Assembly (NCBI GenBank): GCA_039545295.1
Contig: BCIK01000022.1
Location: forward strand, 186,001-250,000
Direction of reading: 5' to 3'
From: Udeniomyces pyricola
Taxonomy: Eukaryota > Basidiomycota > Tremellomycetes > Cystofilobasidiales > Mrakiaceae
Length of the DNA stretch: 64,000 nt
The position numbers and the translations under genes were made by a program. This document shows, one piece after another, positions 47,050 to 58,527 of the stretch; positions within the stretch are counted from its first letter, which is position 1; each line of letters begins with the position of its first letter. The notes beneath the pieces are model-generated. The model saw only the letters and a program-made list of their open reading frames with translations, was not told the origin of the DNA and did not search any database.

Positions 47050-49253
47050 TCAAAATACCCTCCCAACTCCTCGGCACGTCATACAGTTCTCTCGATCCAA
47101 AAAGAAGCCCATCGTCGTTCCTGATCCACCGCATCGCCAGCAGAGCGCTCCTCCGATCCGTGGCTGCTCATGAGCGTACGATATCATATCAAGAAGAACC
47201 CAGGACAGCAACCCCCAGAAAGTTTGATACGTATTCAACCCAAGACAAGAACAATCTAGAGTAAGCTACCCGAAGACAGAACGATGGGAAAGGTCAAGAC
47301 GAACAACTGGATCAGGCCTGAAAAGGGGACGTACATCACCTGGCATGTAGACTACCGAACTCGGCTGGGAGAATCAACGAGACGAAAGCACGGTCAAGGA
47401 AGACAAACCGACCCATTGGGTTTGAATCAGTTGAGTGTATGCAAACGAAGCGTGCACGACTGATCAGGCAACGAGCCATCACCAGATCGATAGCCGATAG
47501 GCCATCATCCCAGTCCAATCTCTCCCTCTGTCTTGCCTCCGTCTAAGGTTTCGACAGACTCACCGGAGGAGGTTGGGTCATCTGACCTTGATACCCATAG
47601 CCTACCGGTGACATCGTCGGATGACTTCCCGGTCCATACCCACTTCCCGGATACGCGCCTCCCAACCCAGACGATGACGCATACAGTGGCGGACGGTAGA
47701 TGCCCAACGGTCTCTGGGGATTCTCGAGCGAGGGCCAGGTATGAGCAACGACAGAAGTATATTTCTTGCCGTAGGGCTTCCAGCAGGACGTCCGGCAGGC
47801 TCGGCCGATGTCGTTGTTCTTCCAGCCTGTTACGTGGGGAACGAATCAGGGAGCGATGCGTGATCAGACGATAAAACGCCAAAGGCATGAGGGAGCAGAT
47901 GGACCAAGATCCACTACGTACCAGTATTGCTACACTGAGGACAAAAGTAACCAGAAGGATAGATGAGAACTTCCCCCATCCTCATGAATGGGCGTCCGGG
48001 GATGGGAGTTTCGCTTGGCATCGGACGTTCCTGCGGCTGCTGCTGACCAGGTGGTCGCTGTGGTTGATGCTTCTGCGGCTGTTGGCTGGGATGTGGTAAA
48101 GCTGACGCATGGCTTTGACTATGCACAGGAGCATTTGGCCGGGACCCCGAGCTGAAAGATGATGATCCGACGGGAGATCCTAATGGGGGTGGAACGCGAT
48201 GCAACGTATCCGAACGATGCGGCTGCGGAGGAGGGCCGGAAGGAGGACGATAAGTCCCCGTTGGGTGAGGTGTGAGGTACCCTCCTGGATTTCCCCCTCC
48301 ATCCGACCAACCTGTAGGTTGAGGCTGGAGCAAAGATATTGGTTGGGCAAACTCTGGTCGAGAGGGGCCTACGTCGAGAACTTCGCTGATATGAGAAGGG
48401 GTAGGGGTGTATGCTGGTGGAGGATCAGATGACGGCGGCATTTCAGCTGCCGAGACATTGGCCGCAGCGTTGGTGCTTGTGCTGGTAGACTGAGCTGGGA
48501 GAGAGGCTGGCCGGGAGGGGAGTGGTGGTGGGGCTGAGCTAGAGGGGGCAGTGGAGCTTGACGACGTGCCGGTCGCCGTCGAGGGGAATGAACTGGTAGA
48601 AGATGATCCTTCAGATAGGGAGGCTCGGATGGCAGCCTCGAGCGCTGCTTCGTCGTCTGAAGATGGAGTAGATGGAGAGAGAAGATGGATGAGCGAATGT
48701 ATACGTTGAGTTGCCAGCGTTTGACTTCATGCTGAAAGAACGAACCCGTATACGTTCCGTTGACCTCGCTCGCTGCTGCTGCTGATGATGATGGGTGATT
48801 ATCAGCCGTCGTTGCCGCTGCCTGTGCTTCAGCCCTCTGATTTTCAAGATGCTGTTCCCACTCTCGGCGCTCTCCCTCGGTCATGTCTTCTTCATTGTCT
48901 ATGCCTTCGCCTCCCTTGCGCCGGGCGGCAAGGACAGGATCGAGGTTGACGTCGACGGAGGACTGCTGCGGCGCCTGCTGGGAGGGCCCTGGTTGATGGC
49001 TGCCGGTGGCTTCAAAGAGATGCAAGTCTTCGCGGTCGAGTGGTCGGGTCGATACTGGCTGATTGGCAGGGTCGAGAAAGGGGTTCTTGCTTGAAGACGG
49101 CGGACGCGATTGTGGGACGGCTGGGGCAGGGTCGAGAATGTTGAGGTTTTGAAACGCGTCGTGGATAGATGGAGATGAGTTGTCGAGAGCGTGATGATGG
49201 GGTTGATTACCTGTGTGGGAAGGGGAAAGAAATGGGTTTCGAGAGCTGGTCAT
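47050..49253 (-). CDS. HUA1: Hua1-like protein with UIM and two Cys-pair zinc motifs
   Basis: Homologue of yeast Hua1, a cytoplasmic protein with a DnaJ-type zinc motif, linked to actin patches and ubiquitin mainly by interaction data. Exons in coding order: 49253-48746, 48656-47922, 47826-47564, 47364-47335, 47163-47050; 549 residues. N terminus: NPF motifs (RNPFLSPS, KNPFLDP), typical ligands of endocytic EH domains. Near residue 172 is a ubiquitin-interacting motif, DDEAALEAAIRASLSEG, with the Ala-x-x-Ser core. A long Pro/Ser/Gln-rich linker follows. The conserved C-terminal third reads PFMRMGEVLIYPSGYFCPQC, then GWKNNDIGRACRTSCWKPYG, and ends GDPRIGGALCWRCGGSG and CMTCRGVGRVF. These give CxxC pairs that could bind zinc. 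A 30-base exon sits between the two motif groups. The start ATG directly precedes TSSRNPF. Confidence 0.85.
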
Positions 49254-49994
49254 GAGATGAAATATCGATGTGTGAATGAGGCTGTGGGTGGCTGTTATAA
49301 ACAGTGAGTGGTGGGTGTGCAGGCTGTCGATGGATCGATGGAGATTCATCACAATCACACGCAGTCTCAAGCGCTTGTCAGCTTGGCAGCATGCAGAGAG
49401 AACTCCAACCTGGCCGGCTTCCGCGGCAAAAGGCCACGTCATCGACGTTCGACTGCCATTCAATCGCTTCAAGCTTCAGATCTTCAGACGCCTCAATCCT
49501 GCGAGGCCTGCAGATCGTTTAGCCAGTTTGGCCTCACCAAATATACCCTCTGACCTGACCAATCGATGACAGCCTGAGGTCCATCGACCCAGACCCCGTT
49601 CTGGCGTGTCAAGTGGCTAGACGACGACGACGACGACGAGACGAGTGATATCATGTATTAAAAAAAAATTATATATATATGTATGCTTGCCCTGCTATTC
49701 CTTTCAAATACGTTCTGATCATCTCTTCTTATCTGAAAGATGAATAAATAAATAAAAACAAAAACAAAAACAAATGACGATGATTAGGGGATTGATTAAT
49801 ATTGAATATGAATCGTTTGACCTCTGGCCGTTGCTGCATGTTGCATATTGCATCCTGCGTGGTGGCCCTTTTACACAACGTCCATCACCGCCCACCTCAC
49901 TCACTATCTCCCCCCTTTGCACTCGACTCTGTCTTGCACGAGCTAGCCTCGTCCTCGTTTCATCTCCTTCTTTGCATCTCTCTCGCTCTTCAGC
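49254..49994. promoter_or_regulatory. Divergent HUA1/SLC25-carrier intergenic region
   Basis: Shared 741-base upstream region with no gene. It holds (GAC)n at 49621-49640, A9 plus (AT)n at 49660-49680 and an A-rich ATAAATAAATAAAAACAAAAAC stretch at 49743-49772. The 80 bases before the carrier ATG are C/T-rich. Confidence 0.5.
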
Positions 49995-52635
49995 ATGGCT
50001 TCTTCTTCGTCCACTTCTTCATCCAGCCCCCCAGCTCGTACGTCCGTCTCACTCTCCCGCCCAAACCGCACCACACACAAAAGCCCTATCGGCGCTGCTC
50101 AGACGCGACTGATAAGATTGTCCGGACTTCTTGTCCATCTCCAACTGCACAATCACCCTTGTCGCATATGTCTTCATTCTAACGTTTCCTCGTCTCCACA
50201 CGGACACAATGTCGAACCAGCCCTAACGCCCCCTCATAGACCCATCCTTGATTTCCTGGCCGGTACCGCCGGTGAGTGGCTCACCACTTGAGATGTCCTC
50301 CCTCCTTATTTTCCCAGCTGCAACTTGAAGCTTCCTTCATACCACAGTCTTCAACCCGACTAACTCTTTCTCTTTTCTTCTCTTTTTTTGTTCTCTGTGC
50401 GTAACTGACTTTTGTGTCCAATCGAATCGATCCCTGTCTACATGTGTTACACAAAGGACAGGAGGCGTCGCAGGTGTCGTCGTCGGCCATCCCTTGTAAG
50501 GCAACTAACTCACTCTGACGGTCCATTCCAGCTCGGATCTAGCTTTCCTCCTAATAACCCTCTCGTCATCTACATCACCACCACTACCACCACCGTCTAC
50601 CTTCTTCACCCTCATTCCTACAGTGATACCGTCAAAGTCAGATTCCAATCCTCTGCTCCGACCCACAAATATACCTCGATTCTATCGGCATTCCGTGCGT
50701 CGTCTTCATCCCGTCGTCCCATCGAGGACTGTTAGATTCCCCTCCCATCATCCTCCACCGCTGCGGTCTGAGAACGATCCTTAGGTCCACTGATGCGTGG
50801 TCATGATTGCCTCGGATCTATACTCTGCCGGCAAAGACATTTTTGGCTGACACGTCAATGTTACATCATTTTTTTTTGGTTGATGACTCTGGTTGTTGTA
50901 GGCACGATAAGAAAGGAAGAAACGGTACTTGTTTGACGTTATCTATCCGACCGGTTATAGTCGAACTTCTCTTCTCCCTCGCCACCCGCCGCCCCCTCGC
51001 TTGATGAACTTCCCAACTTGACCATCCTCTCCTTTTTAAATCCCCTTTCAACCCGAAACTTTTCTCACACCCGACCCTTCCCCCTCACAAAAAAATTCCA
51101 TGTTTTCAGATTCGAGGCTTGTACAAAGGTGTGACCTCACCGATGCTCGGCGTAGCCTTTGTGAACGGTCTCGTTTTCGCTAGCTTCAAGTCCTCCATGA
51201 CCCTTCTCTCGCCATCTTCGTCAACTTCATCATCATCAAGCACACAAGATGCGCCGTTAGGCATCTACTTCACAGCGGGGTGTATCAGTGGTGTCGTGGG
51301 ATCGTAAGTCTGATCTCTCGCTTTCTTGTCGTCTTCTTGCAATAAGGAAGGAAGGGAGAAGTGGGGTGGGTTGTTATAACTGCTCGGGCTGGACTCATGT
51401 CTGCTTTCTTTCCAACATCCTCATTCTTGATTCGCATGATCTGTTTCGGACGTCTGAAAACCTTTTTTGGGGGGAGGGAACACCTTGCAGGATAGTCAAC
51501 ACCCCTGTTGAACTCATCAAGATCCGTCAACAACAGATGACGACCGCCACGACGCCTTCGACGGCGCAGATGCTGAGACTGATTTGGAAGGAAGGCGGCC
51601 TGAGGGCTTTGTATCGAGGATTGCCATCGTGTTGCTTGAGGGATCTTGGGTTTGGACCTTGTGAGTAGGCGTGTAGCTGGAGAAGGACGGGAGAAGGGAG
51701 GGGGAGGGGGTCTGATCATATTCTTTGGAAGAAATGTCGGGTAGGAGAGAACCGACACAAGGAAATTCGGAAACTCTTTGGTCCTTTGTTTCTTTACTCG
51801 CTTGTTCGCTGTCTTGAAACCTAATTCGCCTCGTATTCTTGCTCGCCCCCCCTTTCCATCTCCCCCCCCCCCCTCTCTCCCTTCCCTTCCTCCCTTCCTC
51901 TTTTCCCTCGTTCTTCCTTCCTCCTTTCCGGCCTCAGATTTCTTCTCCTATGAGCTCCTCCTTCGTCTCCTTAATCCACCTCCCCACCCTTCCGATCTCT
52001 TTCTCGAAACCACGCTCGATCTCTCGCCCCAACATGCCCAACCTCGGGGTTGGTCATCCGTCTTTATCGCTGCCTCCGTTGCGGGCGTCGTTTCATGGAC
52101 ATCGACGTTTCCGTTCGATCTTGTCAAGACCCGGATTCAGAGCGATTTGGGACCGACGAGGGGGTTGAGGAAGGGAGATGAAGAGGCATGGAAATGGAGA
52201 GGGACTTGGAGCGCTATCAAAGCGAGTCATAGAGAGGGAGGTGGATGGAGAGTCTTTTATAGGTTCGTTCTGTTCGGATGAAGAAAGAGAGAGATGGACG
52301 GCGAGAAATGGGGACTTGTGAAAGAAGAAGAAGAGGGAGAGAGAGGCAGAGGGAGAGAAATTGGATTGGGTTCAGCATTGTTTGAGCTACGACCTTTTTT
52401 TTCCTGTTTCTCTCTCTCTCTCTCTCTCTTTCAGGCTTCTCAGATGTTGAACAGTGTCAGAGGGAATCCTTCCCATCTATCATCATATCCAGGCTAACTT
52501 TCTCTCTCCTTTTCTTTCCTTTTCCCCTTCCTTCCTTTCGAAACCAACAGAGGTCTAGGCCCTACCCTCCTCCGTGCAATCCCCGTCAACATCGTCACGT
52601 TCTCTCTTTACGAAGCCGTCATTGCCGTCTTTTAG
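49995..52635 (+). CDS. Mitochondrial carrier (SLC25 family)
   Basis: Six-helix inner-membrane metabolite carrier. Nine exons: 49995-50041, 50240-50271, 50462-50495, 50624-50694, 50902-50924, 51110-51303, 51491-51660, 51938-52262, 52551-52635; 326 residues. The three carrier repeats show the signatures HPFDTVKVR, TPVELIKIR and FPFDLVKTR, each at the end of an odd-numbered helix and followed by GLYKG, ALYRG and VFYRG. Other family blocks are LDFLAGTAGGVAGVVVG and LLRAIPVNIVTFSLYEA. The pattern is closest to the carnitine/basic amino-acid branch (SLC25A20/29/45-like, Ymc-like); substrate cannot be called from sequence alone. A 23-base exon (50902-50924) encodes RTIRKEET. The first donor is ambiguous: GTCCGT at 50042 keeps frame, whereas the stronger-looking GTACGT three bases earlier does not. 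Confidence 0.9.
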
Positions 52636-53358
52636 AATACATCGTTCACGTACCTCGATCATCGAGCTCACCTCAATCATAGATATCTATATACTATATA
52701 AATATGTATTTTGAAAACGAACAAGAAGCAGAAAGAAAACGAAGAAGAAGAACAACGATTCTCTTAGCAGTGTATGATGGATTGTAGAGTGTTGTATCGT
52801 TTTGATTTCCTTTGCCCCCCCCCCCTCTTTTTTTTTGTTTCTTTTTTGGTTTGTTTTGTTTATGTGTGCTTTGCACGTGTATGTTGGATACGACTAAGCG
52901 CGCCGCGCATCTTCTGTTACCAGCGCGAGGATGGACGGGTCGGTCTCACACGATGGTTGGATCGATGCCAGTTGCCGGCAATCTAGCATCTAGTCTAGTC
53001 TAGTCTAGTCTAGCTGCAGGCTACCTAGTACTGTTGACATGATCTATATACGATGATAACCGACCATGTCCACTGTAGTTGGGCCGTCGATGATCACGCG
53101 ACAGGCCGGGTTACACAGTAGTACTCGGTTATAGCCCATACGTACGTGACATGCCAAAAGAAAACCCATCGACCTAGACGATAGGTTAACCGAAAACTGA
53201 ATCCTCAGTTTGATCCGAGATTATAATATAACTAGAAAAAAAAAAAAAAAACCCTCCCTTCCCACCCTCGCTCACTTCCGCCCCAGCACATCGAGGTGAC
53301 TTTTTTTTCTCTTCTTCTTCTTCTCTTGCCCGTCATGCATTCTTCCCAACCCCATCCC
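52636..53358. other. Convergent 3' spacer with a TAGTC repeat
   Basis: No gene supported. It contains A-rich then T-rich segments (52700-52860), a TAGTC tandem array (52991-53014) and an A16 tract near 53236. A TTCTTC stretch (53309-53325) lies near the 3' end of the orphan gene. Confidence 0.6.
52991..53014. repeat. Tandem TAGTC repeat
   Basis: Four perfect TAGTC units plus a partial TAGC, flanked by related TCTAGCATC copies upstream. The unit gives overlapping CTAG palindromes. Confidence 0.85.
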
Positions 53359-55176
53359 TCATTCGAGCCTCAACCTCTTTGCTGACCTCTCTCCTCCTTC
53401 ATCATCATCCCCTCCTCCCATTCGAACCACCTCCTCATCTTCATCCTCCACCACCACCCCCACCGAATCTGAATTCGTCCCTATCAACTCCTCCCCCACC
53501 TCTCCTCCTGCTCCTTCTGGCTCGACCAAAGCCACCTGATGCACCAACCCATGATGTGGTTCACCTAGACCCTCACGTCCAAATCCCCGATCCATCTCTC
53601 CTTCTTCTCCTCCTCCTCCTCCCGCTCCTCTCTCCTCCATGATCTGCAACGGCAATGGATGATGCCCTTCACCACCACCACCACCAACCTCAAACGGTTC
53701 CCCTTCTTCCACCATCCCAACTTGTCCTTCTGCCTCATGATGATGATGATGATGATGTTGATGATGAAGCTGTTGCTGCTGTTCTTGTTCTTGTTGATGA
53801 AAATGAGCAGCGTCCAACAAGCCCAACATTTCCTCTTGTCCCGATCCCAACCCTATCCCATGCAAAGCCGTTGTCGTCGTCGTCGTCGTTGTCGAAGGAA
53901 GCAACGGTGGGAACGGCTTTTGAACCAAATTCAACAAATCATAAGTCCTCTTTCCCGTCGTCGTCGTCATCGTCGTCTTTCCCGTCGCTGTCGATGATGG
54001 ATCATCCACCACCACCACTGCTTCTTCTCCTAATCGTCCAAGATCAGGCTCAACGACCGAGCTCGCCATCGTCGTCGACGTTGGTCGTGCCATAGAGACC
54101 AAAGTCGAAGAAGAATCAGGTACGGCGGAAGGGATGGGATAAGTCGAAAGATGGTGATCCAGAATGTGGTGAGCAGTCATGATGGGATCAAGAGGATCTC
54201 CCAGGTGGGATGGAAGAATCGGAGCGTCCGTCGAGGAGGACGAGGAGGACGAGGAGGCAAGACCATGATTGGGAACCACCGTCGTTGGGAAAGCAGTCTT
54301 GAAGTGGGAGAGACATGGGTTAGAAGGGAAGTTGGACGACGGATGGAGATGGATGGACGGACGGACCGGTCAAGCCAAACATAAAAAGGAAAAAGAGAGA
54401 AGAAGAGAAAACAGTAGAAAGGGGGAGGGGGGGGGGGGAGAGGAAGAGGGAGGTTCAAAACGTAAAGTTAGAAACACACATACACAGACACTTTCGATCA
54501 GAGTAGAGCATATGAAGGGACAGAGAAGAGGACGCAAGGGGGGGGGGGGAGGAGGAGTAGGAACCAAAATAAGAATGCCCAATGTCCCACTTTCCACCTC
54601 TCTGCTTTCTTTCAAAATAATAATAATAATAATAATAATAATAAGAGAAAAGGTCGACGTACAGCTTGCAAGCTCAACAATAATCCTACGTCCCCTTCAA
54701 CGCCCACGTTAGCTGCCCCTTGCTCCTCCTCCTCTCCCAACCCTCCCTCTTCACCACCTCCATACCCATCATCCAATCCTTGCCCCTTCTCATTCTCATT
54801 CGCCAAACCACCTTTCGCCGCCGCCGCCGCCGCCGCAACAACAGCTTCCAACCCCCTCTCACCACCACCACCACCAACGCTCACACGTCCATCCATCCCC
54901 CTTTCTTCTCGAGATTGCTCCGCCATCATCGCCAATTCCGCCGACATGGGCGAAAGCGATCGAGCCAACGCCGCCGCTGGAGAAGAAGGTGAAGGAGAAG
55001 AAGAAGAAGGTGGCACGGGAGTCGTACTCCGTTCTAACGCGAACCCTAACGATGGTCGAAGAGGTAAGGAATGCGTTAAGGTTTCGAGGTAAGCGTCGTT
55101 TTCGAGCTCGACTTTTTGGAGTCGACTGAGGGCGATGGCTAAGGCTTGGGTTCGAGCGGTGTTGGTCTGGGAGGAG

Positions 55177-55228
<52 letters not shown>

Positions 55229-56642
55229 TGAAGGTCAGGTTTTGCCATGACGCGTGCTCGGTAGAAAACGGTACACATGTTCTTGGCACAGTGTCGAGTG
55301 GGGGAAGGGAAGGGGGGAAGAGTGGACTTGGCTTTACTTGGCTGACTTCATCGAACCGTTTCTTGAGATCCATAAACCTATTCCCCACATTACGTTCAAG
55401 AGAAAAAAAAAAGGCAAAGAAAAACAGACAAGAAAGAGGAACGATAGACAACCAAAGCAAGATCGAGGGTTAGTTCGAAAAGAAGAAATTTTGAGGTTTT
55501 TTCTTTCTTTTTTTTAGGGAGGGGGGGGGGGTCGAGGCGAGAATGAACAGGAAGATGGGTTACACGAGAGCAAGCAGAAAGAGAAAAAAACGGATATGAG
55601 GAAGTAGGGTAATAGAAATAGGGCCGTACTTGTCTTTGTATTTGTTGGTCAGCTCAATCACAGGTTCCGCCTGCCACCAAAGAAAACGAGAGAAAGCAGA
55701 AGAAAAAGAAGGATAGATGAAAAGATAGGGCCCAAGCAACGTAAGCCGAACGCGTCGAAAGGAAGATGTCAGCTCAACTGAACGCGTAGTATGAGACGCA
55801 TGGTTCAGCCTTGCACAGTTAGCCCATGATTCGATCAGTCGCGACGAAGGGACGACCAGAGATGGACGACCGTTGGGGCAGAGGGGCAAGGTCTGATCTC
55901 GAGCCGCAGCATGGTAGGGGACGGTTTCACCAACAGCCCAAATGCGTCCAAGAGTGCCGCCCGGTTACAAACTCGGTACTACAAGAAAGGGGGAGGGGGG
56001 GGGGGGAGTACAAGGTTGCTTGGCCAAGAAAAGACTTACGTTGGCCGTCATACTCTTCCTTGCACTAGCGCTGGTACTGCTTCCCCCTCCACCTGCGCCG
56101 CCAATGACTCCAGTGCCCCCGGCAGCCCCAACGGAAGGAGCAGCAGCAGCCGCACCAGCGGCAGTACTACCACCTGTACTCTTCCTTCCTCCACCAGCAC
56201 TGATACTTGCTCTCCCACCACCTCTTCCTGCTCCACCACCATTGACTGCCCCACCCCGTTTGCTGGCTTTGGGTGGTGGGTTGGTGGGCTCGTTATCTTC
56301 GGTGTCGGACGAGGGGTCCTTGATCTTTTTGGAGGCGCGTCGAGGAGGACGCGCATGACGCGCGGCTGCTGCTGCTGCTGAAGAGGTGGAGGCGGAAGGT
56401 TTAGTGGATGACGGTGGCCCTAGAGGAGGATTGGGTGGAGGATTGGTGGTGGTGGTGTTGTTGGTGGTAGTGGTAGTGGTGGGCGTTTGGGGAGGATGAG
56501 ACTGAGTCGTGCTACGCCTCGGGCGTCCAGAGGTGCGTGGACCGGAGGGAGTCGGGGGCGGAAGGGTGGTTGTGTGTGGATGGTGTGTGGATGAGATTGA
56601 TGATGGACGTGGCTGTGGGGATGTTGGTGCTAGGGATGACAT
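53359..56642 (-). CDS. Orphan nuclear-looking protein with a short conserved-looking coiled coil
   Basis: No family recognised. Exons in coding order 56642-56040, 55670-55630, 55377-55338, 55166-54663, 54297-53359; 708 residues with all phases consistent. The first 200 residues are Thr/Pro/Ser-rich, then basic (RASKKIKD) and Gly/Ala/Ser-rich. Residues about 200-262 look structured: EPVIELTNKYKDKFMDLKKR, FDEVSQTNTARTQALAIALS and RLQKVELENDAYLETL, a likely coiled coil split over three exons, two of them only 40-41 bases. After it come Ala, Gly and Glu tracts. The last exon encodes Thr tracts, a Gln/His block (about 53735-53795), Gly/Glu-rich sequence and an acidic end followed by KRLRLE. This layout is common in chromatin-associated proteins, but that is only a guess. 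The start at 56642 (SSLAPTS) was preferred to an in-frame ATG at 56741. Confidence 0.6.
54616..54644. repeat. (AAT)n microsatellite in an intron of the orphan gene
   Basis: Nine to ten AAT units about 20 bases downstream (in gene sense) of the donor at 54662. Confidence 0.85.
55184..55225. repeat. (GA)n microsatellite acting as polypyrimidine tract
   Basis: About twenty GA units on the + strand, so CT repeats in the pre-mRNA, lying just upstream of the acceptor at 55167 of the orphan gene. Confidence 0.85.
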
Positions 56643-56885
56643 GGGAGTGAGGATGGAGGATGGTGAGAGAAGTGAAGTAAATAAGGGGGATAGATGGATG
56701 GATGGATGGATGTATGCATGCAGTCCAGATCGATCCATCACTTTCCGATCAAGTCGAATGAATCATCATCCCTACGTTACGAGTCCCATCCATGTTCATG
56801 TCCATCATCCATCGTCCATCATCCATCATCATCAACCCATCACCATCACACATACATCCACACACTCACATCTCATCCACCAACC
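56643..56885. promoter_or_regulatory. Compact divergent promoter, orphan gene / UPF0132-like gene
   Basis: Only 243 bases between start codons. It contains a GGAT microsatellite (about 56692-56712) and CATCCATCATCATC-type repeats (56800-56880). Confidence 0.5.
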
Positions 56886-58527
56886 ATGTCCTTTGCTCCC
56901 TGTCAGTTCTCCTTCTTCCCTTCTTCATCATCATCAATCACCAAGCCATACATACATACATACATACATCCAACCGCAATCGAATCCTCCTTCACCCTCT
57001 TCCCTTCCTCCTCTCATCCTCTGACTTCATTCATTTATTCATCTTCCATCCCCCCTTCCCACTTCCCCCTCTCTTCTCCCCTTCATGCCATCCATCCCCA
57101 GACCAGCCTCCCCCTGACCTTCCCCCAGATGACACGGCCAGACGCGTTCCCAAGGTGAAACGACCGTGGTTCCAATCGAATCCCTCCTCTTTCCTCGGCG
57201 GCAACAACGCCAACGGCAACGCCATCAGCAACCCGCCAGCGTCCTCAGGAGGATATCAGACAGGAAACGTCTCAAGTCAAGGTACCTACCTCTTCATCTC
57301 TCCTCATCATTCATCTCAACCAAAAGAAAACGCGTCGAGTGGCCTATTCTAGACGAGTGAACTCATGGAGGTTGGTGGCTATATGCTCGACCTTTCTTCT
57401 TCCCCCCCCCCCCTTTCACCCTTCTCTTTTGGCTGGTGGTTCTCCTGCATCTCTGTCCTCATGCCTCCCCGCAGCTCGAACCTCATACGCCTCCTCCTCT
57501 CACTCAACCGGCCCGTCAGCCTTTTCTTCTTCTTCTTCTTCCGCCTCGTACGCCGCCTCAAATCCGATAGCCGAAGCCGGAGGGACTTCCAATTCGTGGG
57601 AGACGCGCTTCGGTTGGCGAGTGGATCTCTTGGCGGCTGGAGCTTACATCCTCGGGCCTCTCTCCGGTAAGTCGTCTTTTTCTTCTTCTTTTTCTTGTCT
57701 TCTTCTTGCTTTTGTTCTGTCATTGTCTGGTCTCTTCTGGCATCGATGGAAAAAAGGCCCTATCATATTCATCCCCGATCCAATCATTGATCCTTGATCT
57801 CTCCCTTTCTCTTTTCCCTCTTCTTTCTTATTTTTTATTTTCTATTTTCACTCTATGCCCACGTAAAACCTCCTTCATCGACTTGGTCCAATTTCCCCTT
57901 TTCCCCATCCATTCTCTTCCTCATCACTTTTTTTTTTCGCCTCTTCACTCTTCATCCTTTCCCTCTAGCGCTCATCCTCCTTATCCTCGAGACGACCAAC
58001 GATTACGTTCGGTTCCACGCCTACCAATCCGCCCTCTTCACGACACCTCTCTTGGTCCTCCATTTCTTGGTTCGCCTCATCTTCCCCCGGTTTCTGCAAT
58101 GGATTTATGTCATTGCCGAGGTGGCGGCCGTTGGGTTCATGGCGTTCGTATTGGTAGTTCTCCTTTTTGCTGGGTTGTTTAAGGTCAGGGGGAAAAAGAT
58201 GTTGGAAGGGGGCAAAGGGGGGGGGGGGGGGCGATGGTCAGCTCTTAGGAGCGTATTCATAATGGAAGGAGAGGATACAAGGAAGGAACTGAAGGGACGG
58301 GAAGGGGGGGTTAAGGGCGGACTTTTCTTGCAAGTCAAGGAGATCAAGGAAAATGTCACGACACAAGCCACACACACATACCCAATCGAACTAACTAACT
58401 AAAAAAAACCTTCTTTTTGTTTTTCCTTGACAGCTTCAAAGCATACACAGATGCCAACGCCGGCTTGGCCCGGTACTTCCTTCCCGTCATTGGAGATTAC
58501 GCCGATCGATGGGTCGGTGACGAATGA
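56886..58527 (+). CDS. UPF0132/DUF4870-like small multi-pass membrane protein
   Basis: Exons 56886-56901, 57102-57281, 57475-57666, 57969-58176, 58434-58527; 229 residues. The first 115 residues are hydrophilic (Pro, Asn, Ser-rich). The C-terminal half has three hydrophobic segments: LLAAGAYILGPLSALILLIL, then ETTNDYVRFHAYQSALF leading into TPLLVLHFLVRLIF, then VIAEVAAVGFMAFVLVVLLF. The combination of AYxxGPLSALILLxxE with VRFHAYQS is the UPF0132/DUF4870 pattern, a family of uncharacterised small membrane proteins in bacteria and fungi. The end, LPVIGDYADRWVGDE, is also conserved-looking. Exon 1 is only 16 bases. The fourth donor, GTTTAA at 58177, is atypical but is the only GT nearby that keeps the phase needed by the last exon. 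Function unknown. Confidence 0.82.

Noticed and set aside
49254..49472. Upstream in-frame ATG extending the HUA1-like protein
   Set aside because: The extra sequence has no similarity and includes likely promoter; the ATG before TSSRNPF is preferred.
56643..56741. Upstream in-frame ATG extending the orphan protein by 33 residues
   Set aside because: The added residues are encoded by GGAT-type microsatellite and lack any conserved look; 56642 is the more plausible start.
57000..57160. Poly-pyrimidine and CATA repeats considered as telomere-like or transposon ends
   Set aside because: Unit sequences are simple microsatellites within an intron, with no terminal repeats or target-site duplication.
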